64,000 nt of DNA from assembly GCF_030265065.1 (NCBI RefSeq), contig NC_080416.1:20499501-20563500 (forward strand), in the 5' to 3' direction. Below, piece by piece: positions 59,691 through 64,000 of the stretch. The stretch's first letter is position 1. Every line of letters begins with the position of its first letter. The DNA is from Corythoichthys intestinalis (taxonomy: Eukaryota; Chordata; Actinopteri; Syngnathiformes; Syngnathidae). A program made the translations under genes and the position numbers. The notes under the pieces were generated by a model. It was not told the DNA's origin. It worked only from the letters and a program-made list of their open reading frames with translations, and made no database searches.

Positions 59691-59885
59691 TAGCCAGCAA
59701 CAGTTGCAGTCACTGTATGTAAAAAGACGTCAATGTTGTGGAGGTGGGGAACACACCACTAATTTTGCTACTGTAAGTCCAACCTGTATCAGCATTAGTA
59801 TAAAATTAAACTGTGTGAATTTGCTAACCTGCAAAACTGAGTAGGAAGCTGCTTAAAGAGAAGTGCCCTCCTTTATGTGTTTTCT

Positions 59886-60290
59886 TGTCAGGAATGAGTG
59901 GGCAGGCAGGTGGGGTGGACCCAAATGCAGGGAAACAAAAAAAGGCAGCAAGGCAGGGAACTCAAAAAACGTTTTAATTATAACTAACCAAAGGCACAAA
60001 GTACAAACAAAAGGACTGGGGATCAAAAAGGCAAGATTCAAACAAAACTTACTTTACCGGAAGGACTAATACACGAGGGCTTGGACAGGACTACAGCTTT
60101 GACGCAGACACTGACATTGACAATGACGCAACAAAGAGTGACAAGAAACTGGGTCTTTATATACACGCACGCAGACAAGGGGTAACGAGACGAGGAACAG
60201 CTGGGTAACACAGGTGGATGCAGATTGCAGGATACACTGGGAGAACACACACAGGAGAAAACTAGGAGAAAACAAACACAAAACCTAACA
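59886..60290 (-). repeat. Solo LTR, - strand
   Basis: 405 bp that on the - strand starts TGTTAGGTTTTGTG and ends CATTCCTGACA (TG...CA), flanked by TTTTCT at 59,880-59,885 and 60,291-60,296. On the - strand a GTATATAAAGACCC TATA box lies near 60,160 and an AATTAAAAC word near 59,974. No internal region or second LTR is nearby, so it looks like a solo LTR left by recombination. The TGTTAGG start resembles the chromovirus LTR. Confidence 0.75.
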
Positions 60291-60718
60291 TTTTCTACTG
60301 TTAACGTTAATTAAACTGTGAGAAATGTAGTGAACCGATGTTTATCCCTTTCTCCCCAATTTTAATTTTAATTTTATTTATATGGTTTTAAAGCAGCCTG
60401 AAGGAGCTTTCATTTTTTAATTGAGTTTGGCTGTGCTTGCGGACAAAAGCAGTAGTGTTTTACCTGAAGGAATTTTTTATTTTATTTTTGTCATTCCCTG
60501 ATTAACATTTTTTCCCCCCCAATTATATTTAATTTCTTTATTTAGACAAACAATGCTGAGTGGTCTTAAGACAAATGTCTAATTTATGCATTCTTGGATA
60601 GTTGAGATTCACAAGTTTGTATTTATTGTGTATTTTAATATAATTTGAGTTATGTTCAAATATTGAAATATAAATGTGCTAATTAAATCCAGAAATTTAT
60701 TCTCGAAGTTTTCAAACT

Positions 60719-61083
60719 AGGCGGCACGGTGGCTGAGTGGTTAGCACGTCTGCCTCACAGTTCTAAGATCAAGGGTTCAATCCCGGGCTTCGGCCTTCCT
60801 GTGTGGAGTTTGCATGTTCTCCCCGTGCCTGCGTGGGTTTTCTCCGGGAACTCCGGTTTCCTCCCACATCCCAAAAACATGCATGGTAGGCTGATTGAAC
60901 ACTCTAAATTGTCCGTAGGTATGAGTGTGTGCGTGAATGGTTGTATGTCTCCTTGTGCCCTGCAATTGGCTGGCAACTAGTTCAGGGTGTCCCCTGCCTA
61001 CTGCCCCGAGTTAGCTGGGATAGGCTCCAGCACCTCCGCGACCCTCGTGAGGAAAAGCGGCATGGAAAATGAATGAATGAATG
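60719..61083 (+). repeat. Complete tRNA-derived SINE
   Basis: About 365 bp with a 12-bp duplication AGTTTTCAAACT at 60,707-60,718 and 61,084-61,095. The head has an A box (GGTGGCTGAGTGGTTAGCA) and a B box (GGGTTCAATCCC), the RNA polymerase III promoter of a tRNA-like start. The body has TGTGTGGAGTTTGCATG and TTTTCTCCGGGAACTCCGG; the tail GGGATAGGCTCCAGCACC ends in GAATGAATGAATGA. The perfect duplication suggests a fairly recent LINE-driven insertion. Confidence 0.93.
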
Positions 61084-61095
61084 AGTTTTCAAACT

Positions 61096-64000
61096 GTTTC
61101 TTTAGTAATCTTTTAAAACAAAGGTCTGAATCGAACAGTGTATCACCTGAACTAATACATAAGTCAATACAGATGTATTTTGTATTGATCATTTAGCCTT
61201 ATCAATTAATTAGGTTCATATTTGTGAGAAATGTAGCCCAGATCCCCATTCACCCAATCTGCTTGGTCTTATTAATATCCCGTCCCTAGCAAAAAATGTA
61301 CATGCAGGTTATGCTGTTATATCGTCCGTAACAACGTCGAGACCAAACCTACACCCTTGAGCTATTGTACTGAGATGTCATAAAGAAAGAAAAGGAATCT
61401 CTACCTGCAGCAAGTTATGCCATCCATTGGCCTCTAGAGGATGCTAATGTTCCATTGTGAAAAAAATGTCCAGCTTTTAATACTCAGCATCTGGATCATC
61501 CGATAAACACAAACTGTACACTATGTTCTGTTTATGCATTATATATCGATATATATTTGCACATGATCTAATTCCAATCATCCACAGATTCTGGACTTTT
61601 CATTTGGTTAAATACTGACTGAGTCATGACTTAAAAGAAGGAATTTACATTTAACAACCCCTCACTCCTTTGAAGCTAGACTTATAAATAAATCTGAAAC
61701 AACCTTTGATCAAAATGGCTTGTCGTGCTTCCTGTCCTAATACAAAGTGTGAGGCACTTCTAATGACGTACTCAAGCTAGCCACACTCAAGTCATATTCA
61801 TTCTTCTAGCAGAAGAAGCATACAGAAAATAATGCTGACAATCCAGTCCATATCCAGTGACCAGCTCAAAGGATTTTTTCTGATTATAAAACTAATTATT
61901 GCGAATTGAAAAGCAGCTACGATTAAGCTTTGGCAGCCTTGGACCGCAAAATCAATTTATAATTCTGATCAAAAACAAAATATAAAACAAAATCTTGAAG
62001 AGCCAAAAAGTTAGAATTGTCAAGGACATTTTTATTTATTTATTTTTTAAAGATTTCTGGTGAGATTATGAGAAAACATAATTAAAGACACCATGATTTT
62101 AATGAGATATAATTGCGTACTTACCTTGTTTCAATCCAAAAACTGTAGCATGTCTCACCGAGTTTCAAGACACAGCTGTGAATGGTCACAGCCGGACTTT
62201 TTGGGGATTTTATGGGTGAAACACGGAAATATAACAAGGGTCGCGATGCAGAAATCGCAGACATCAAGGAGTGGTCGCGATTTTCTATTTTCAAATATTT
62301 GCCTTTTTAAACCTTTCTTTTTATTTTATTTTTTATTTTTCTTTGGAACGATTATTTATCATCTAAAATATCGGGGAAAATGCAACAGTAAAAAAAAAAA
62401 ATAAATAAATAAATTAAAAAAAAATACAACTATGCGATAGTTACAAGGTAGATATCCGTGATCTATTTACAGACACTATTTTCTTTCATTGTGACATCAT
62501 TTGTTTAAAAGTTTAAGATATGTGAGTGAATCCTTTTTTTAAGTTTTTTTTTTTTTTTTCAAACTAAATAATAGACACAATTAATGATTTTAAGCTAAAA
62601 ATAATAGACATTTCGAATAATAAATATAATCACTTACCTTCTTTTTATGGTTGGGTTGAAACTAAGCGGTTGCGCGGTGTCTGTGAAAGGGGGTCTCCAG
62701 GGTAAAATGGACAAATTAAAAATAGTTCGGGGACTTAATGCGCCATGAAACTGCTATGGCAGCATATAGACATATTGCTCTATCAAACACAACAGTTCTT
62801 TTGGCTTAAAATACAGCAGTTTTTTTTAAAGAGGGGTGCAAAAGCAGAAACTACTTTTTCAGCCTTGCCTTTGTTTCCGCCAAATATATTTTTTTGTGAC
62901 TGGGAGTCCCATGGCAACATACTTTTGGCAAAGTTGATTTGAACCAAGTTGTGAAAGTGAGGTGGCACATTAGGTGCTATTCAAACTAGCATTGCTATCG
63001 CAACTAATGAGGAACATCTCTGAAGAAGGTCAAATTGAGATAAGTAGAAGACATGGAATTGAACCCTTCTGAACATCCGTATGTAATTTCACCAAATGAG
63101 AAAATGAATCTTCTGTCATCAAGATATACATACAGTGCCCTCCCATTTATGCAATTTTTTCACAATGAAATGATCAAGTGTGCTGACGAAAACACTTCGT
63201 GAAGTTACTTTCTTTCAATTTTACTCATCTATATAGCTTGAATTCCATTTAAATTAGAAAATGATTTGACAAATCATACATGATTTGCATCGTTTGTGCT
63301 ACAAGTTACAACATTGAAAGTATAAATCATACGGAGAAAATAATAAATTTAATAATAATAATAATAATAATAAATTGCCAATCTATTGTAATTTTCTGCT
63401 TCTCTGTTGTCTTCATCACCCATCACTCAATCTTTGGATCACAGCAGTCACCCCAATCCTCGACACCGGTGCTATTACTTTCACCCTCATTAGAGGTGGT
63501 GACACAGAGGTAGACAGAGCTATAGTGAGTATGTCACCTCTTCACCACCACTCTAGATGATGTCTGTGTATCCCCCTCATGAAAGTCACTGTCTACTCTT
63601 GACCTCAGTCTTGGATACACTGCCTCTCAACTATTTTTAGTGCTAATAAGTTGTTCGAATGAATTTGTGGCATGCACAATTTGATTTCAGAATGGATGAG
63701 TTTTTATATGCTCCCTGTCTTTAAATTGCATTCACTCCAGCGTGTATAACTATTTCTCCAGCCCAAAAGTAAGCTGGGTAAGGCAACAAGCAGAGTAAAA
63801 AAAAAAAAAAAAAAAAGAATAAAATCAATACTGTATACAAAGTAAATGTTTGTTGTTGTTGATGTAAAATAGCCCTGTATCAATCTGTGAGGTGTTATAT
63901 TCATATATTTTGGTGTTGGTAAATTACTGCATGAGAGAGAAGTTGGTGTACTTAATAAAAAATCACTTTGATTTGGGGAAGTGCTTTAATATAAAGCATG
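61096..64000. other. Intergenic stretch, no gene recognised
   Basis: No gene is supported. T/A-rich low-complexity tracts lie near 62,310-62,425, 62,535-62,560, 63,350-63,373 ((AAT)n) and an A-run at 63,798-63,817. A stretch at about 63,441-63,524 has exon-like edges but no family match (see rejected items). Confidence 0.5.

Noticed and set aside
60725-60790. tRNA gene suggested by A and B boxes
   Set aside because: The boxes belong to a SINE with a 12-bp target duplication and a repeat tail; there is no cloverleaf-length unit ending as a tRNA.
63441-63524. Possible exon (ITAVTPILDTG..., flanked by CACAG and GTGAGT)
   Set aside because: The edges look like splice sites and the frame is open, but no family is recognised and no partner exon was found. 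Chance is likely in 3 kb of non-coding DNA.

Overview
The window is teleost nuclear DNA, most likely from a percomorph. It is AT-rich, carries spliced vertebrate genes, and is full of fish-type Tc1-like, Tigger/pogo-like and hAT-like DNA transposons, tRNA-derived SINEs and LTR retroelements. The species cannot be fixed from sequence alone.

Four host genes are supported. (1) An alpha connexin, gja4/Cx39.4-like, on the + strand at 22,292-23,389. (2) smim12 on the - strand at 29,547-29,822, with a probable non-coding first exon near 30.5 kb. (3) pef1 (peflin) on the - strand, five coding exons between 32,108 and 35,821, all with consensus splice sites and matching phases. (4) A beta connexin of the GJB3/GJB4/GJB5 type on the - strand, two coding exons at 49,718-49,329 and 47,963-47,496. 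In human, GJB5-GJB4-GJB3-GJA4-SMIM12 lie together on 1p34 and PEF1 lies on 1p35, so the window looks like the fish counterpart of that block, stretched by repeats.

Layout. 0-20 kb: no host coding sequence seen; two related Tc1-like fragments, a BED-type hAT relic with a perfect 8-bp target duplication, a GAGT microsatellite, Tigger-derived elements, a Tc1-like fold-back element and a larger Tc1-like element that holds a hAT MITE and a THAP-like fragment. 20-36 kb: gja4, a nearly intact Tc1-like transposon, smim12, a mariner-like hairpin and pef1. 36-47 kb: a long CA/TA microsatellite, hAT relics with BED or TTF-type zinc fingers, a high-copy-looking element with a YqaJ-associated fragment, and a short broken Ty1/copia-like fossil with clear LTRs. 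47-50 kb: the beta connexin, its intron filled by a 1.25-kb hAT-like element. 50-57 kb: a three-layer nest, with a young Ty3/gypsy chromovirus inside a tandem-repeat element inside a Tigger-derived element. 57-64 kb: sparse, with a solo LTR and a complete SINE.

The connexins would form intercellular channels at the plasma membrane, peflin is a calcium-binding penta-EF-hand adaptor of the early secretory pathway, and smim12 is a small membrane protein of unknown role. They share a conserved neighbourhood, not a pathway. I found no clear new multi-gene system. The most unusual items are the fold-back Tc1 element, the copia-like primer site matching the initiator-tRNA anticodon arm, and the nested insertions.
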